Assembly: GCF_000263195.1 (NCBI RefSeq)
Contig: NC_018748.1
Location: 3,720,001 to 3,784,000 of the forward strand
Length of the DNA stretch: 64,000 nucleotides
Direction of reading: 5' to 3'
Origin: Emticicia oligotrophica DSM 17448
GTDB lineage: Bacteria; Bacteroidota; Bacteroidia; Cytophagales; Spirosomataceae
Shown here: in pieces, positions 62,676-64,000 of the stretch
How positions within the stretch are numbered: the first letter of the stretch is position 1
Layout: every line of letters starts with the position of its first letter
Notes under the pieces: generated by a model
The model's database searches: none
Told to the model about the DNA's origin: nothing
Seen by the model: the letters and a program-made list of their open reading frames with translations, nothing else
Translations under genes and position numbers: made by a program

Positions 62676-63617
62676 ATGAAGAAACTGAGCTTATACATTT
62701 CATTATTTCTTGCTTTAAATGCTTGTAAATCAGCCGAAAATGATGCTAATTTTTATGAGTTTTCATCAACTGTGAAAATCCTAAAAGAAGCTCCGAAAGA
62801 ACTCGTGAAGCAAGAATTGCCAAAGAATTTGCAAGTGCCAGCAGGTATGGTTTACGTACCAGGTGGATACACACAAATTGGTGTAACTGATGGTATGTCC
62901 TTCGAAAAACCTATGTTTTGGGTAGAGGTAAAACCTTTTTTTATGGATATTTCTCCCGTAACCGTAGCTCAGTTTCGTGAATTTGTGAAAGCAACCAAAT
63001 ATGTGACTTATGCAGAACGTTTTGGTGATGGTGGATTTTTTGATGTTGAGGCAAAAGGATGGACTTTAAAGAAAGGGGCAAATTGGGAATACCCACAAGG
63101 TAAAGACCAACCTAAAGCTCCTGATAATCATCCAGTTACACAAGTGTCTTGGTATGATGCAGTTGCTTACGCCAAATGGGCTGGTAAGCGGCTCCCTTCT
63201 GAAATTGAGTGGGAACATGCTGCTCGAAACGGAACAAATGACCGTACGCTATATCCATTCGGGAATGACATCGAAAAAAATGGAAAAGCTCTTGCAAATA
63301 CTTGGAATGGTGTTTTTCCTGACTATAATAAAAATACGGATGGATTTTTCTACACTTCACCTGTTGGTTATTTTGGCAAAACCAAACTTGGTTTAACAGA
63401 TATGACTGGAAATGTGTGGCAGTGGTGCGATAATTGGAAAATTAGTTATGAAGATATTAACCAAGGGAAAATGCCTACTGATACCCTCGAAAAGGTTGAA
63501 AAAGGAGGTTCTTTTCTTTGTGAACCGGGTTGGTGCCATGGATACAGAGTTTCGGGACGCTCGTTTACCTCGCCCGAAACCTCGCTTATGCATGTGGGTT
63601 TTCGCTGTGTAAAATAA
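62676..63617 (+). CDS. Formylglycine-generating enzyme-like lipoprotein
   Basis: 313 residues from the ATG at 62676. Lipoprotein signal SLFLALNAC. The FGE-sulfatase domain (about 50-310) has GMVYVPGGYTQIG, NHPVTQVSWYDAVAYAKWAG and KRLPSEIEWEHAARNG. Near the end is GGSFLCEPGWCHGYRVSGR: two Cys five apart, the copper-binding catalytic pair of true FGE enzymes that many homologues lack. It may therefore activate periplasmic sulfatases. No sulfatase gene is in this window. Confidence 0.88.
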   Translation: MKKLSLYISLFLALNACKSAENDANFYEFSSTVKILKEAPKELVKQELPKNLQVPAGMVYVPGGYTQIGVTDGMSFEKPMFWVEVKPFFMDISPVTVAQFREFVKATKYVTYAERFGDGGFFDVEAKGWTLKKGANWEYPQGKDQPKAPDNHPVTQVSWYDAVAYAKWAGKRLPSEIEWEHAARNGTNDRTLYPFGNDIEKNGKALANTWNGVFPDYNKNTDGFFYTSPVGYFGKTKLGLTDMTGNVWQWCDNWKISYEDINQGKMPTDTLEKVEKGGSFLCEPGWCHGYRVSGRSFTSPETSLMHVGFRCVK

Positions 63618-63618
63618 A

Positions 63619-63987
63619 TTAGACTATAAAATGAGGGTTATAGATAATTCCCAAAATATTGTTCCAAGGGTCTTTTACAGTTGCAACCACAATACCGTCT
63701 CCAACATCAGTTGGTTCTTCGTTCATTGTAGCTCCTGCATTTAGCAGTTGTTGATAAGTTTCATACACATCGTTTACTCCCCAATATGTACTTACTCCTT
63801 CTCCTTTTGCTTGGTTTTCTTCTTCAGGTTGAAGGCCTAATTCATAGCCCCCCACATTAAAACCAACGTAAAATACTTCATCAAAATAAGGCGAAATACC
63901 TAATACTTGGCTATACCACATCTTTGCAGCATATATATCTGAAACTTTATAAATGGAGGTTCTTAATCCTAAAAATGGCTTTTTCAT
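63619..63987 (-). CDS. VOC family (glyoxalase-like) protein
   Basis: 122 residues: TSIYKVSDIYAAKMWYSQVL and a GYELGLQPEEE strand in the first half; VATVKDPWNNILGIIYNP in the second. Small, cytoplasmic, single VOC unit that would dimerise. Convergent with the FGE-like gene. Substrate unknown. Confidence 0.88.
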   Translation of the reverse strand: MKKPFLGLRTSIYKVSDIYAAKMWYSQVLGISPYFDEVFYVGFNVGGYELGLQPEEENQAKGEGVSTYWGVNDVYETYQQLLNAGATMNEEPTDVGDGIVVATVKDPWNNILGIIYNPHFIV

Positions 63988-64000
63988 ACTATTATGGTAG

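Noticed and set aside
1-64000. tRNA or rRNA genes, retrons, diversity-generating elements and prophage modules
   Set aside because: No tRNA cloverleaf, rRNA segment, reverse transcriptase or phage structural gene was seen in either strand.

Overview
The window looks like the chromosome of an AT-rich Bacteroidota bacterium, most likely of the order Cytophagales (an Emticicia-like genus is my low-confidence guess). Reasons: promoters of the TAnnTTTG (-7) type, many small lipoproteins and outer-membrane barrels, a Bacteroidota-type porin, TlpA-like and LytTR proteins, and almost no Shine-Dalgarno sequences.

Left third (1 to about 20.3 kb): an accessory region laid out like a chromosomal integron. 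About eleven small gene units, all read on the minus strand, are separated by 88-90 bp imperfect inverted repeats. These have outer CCAAC/GTTGG boxes and inner 9-bp arms, which is attC architecture. Each start codon lies 9-88 bases past one of these sites, and each stop is followed by a family-specific noncoding tail of about 250-350 bp (families A, B and C) that ends in the next site. Cargo includes a YefM/YoeB-like toxin-antitoxin pair with its own promoter, a caspase-like protease, a HEPN-like protein, a TonB-domain lipoprotein, a beta-barrel protein and several unrecognised proteins. A tyrosine recombinase without the IntI-specific insert lies at one end (19110-20276). A short palindrome at 18559-18603 could be the attachment site.

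Two near-identical copies of an IS91-like element (tyrosine recombinase plus HUH transposase) sit in the array on the plus strand. The right end of the element itself folds like an attC site, and in both copies it abuts the GTTGGA box of a cassette site. A third element, IS5-like, interrupts one cassette gene.

Middle (20.6 to 50.6 kb): ordinary chromosome. It holds a DUF2779-type nuclease domain, a LysM murein transglycosylase, gatA, tatA (too short for usual ORF cut-offs), a YkvA-like protein, mdh, a PolX/PHP protein with an eroded polymerase site, a TlpA-like thioredoxin, an ABC exporter pair, tandem secreted paralogues, thyA, a LytTR protein, a DUF2254 membrane protein, ygiQ with a folded leader, an esterase, a large haem-binding lipoprotein, an HxlR regulator facing a DJ-1/VOC pair, a bestrophin and yjdM.

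Right part (50.6 to 64 kb): an AraC regulator diverges from an aromatic ring-cleavage cluster (VOC extradiol dioxygenase, GalB-like hydratase, RraA/GalC-like aldolase, DUF1932 dehydrogenase, GalD-like tautomerase, DUF4405 membrane protein). This suggests gallate- or protocatechuate-type catabolism through 4-oxalomesaconate. It is followed by a DUF819 transporter, a 2-oxoglutarate oxygenase, chrA, a porin, a formylglycine-generating-enzyme-like lipoprotein with its catalytic cysteine pair, and a glyoxalase-fold protein.
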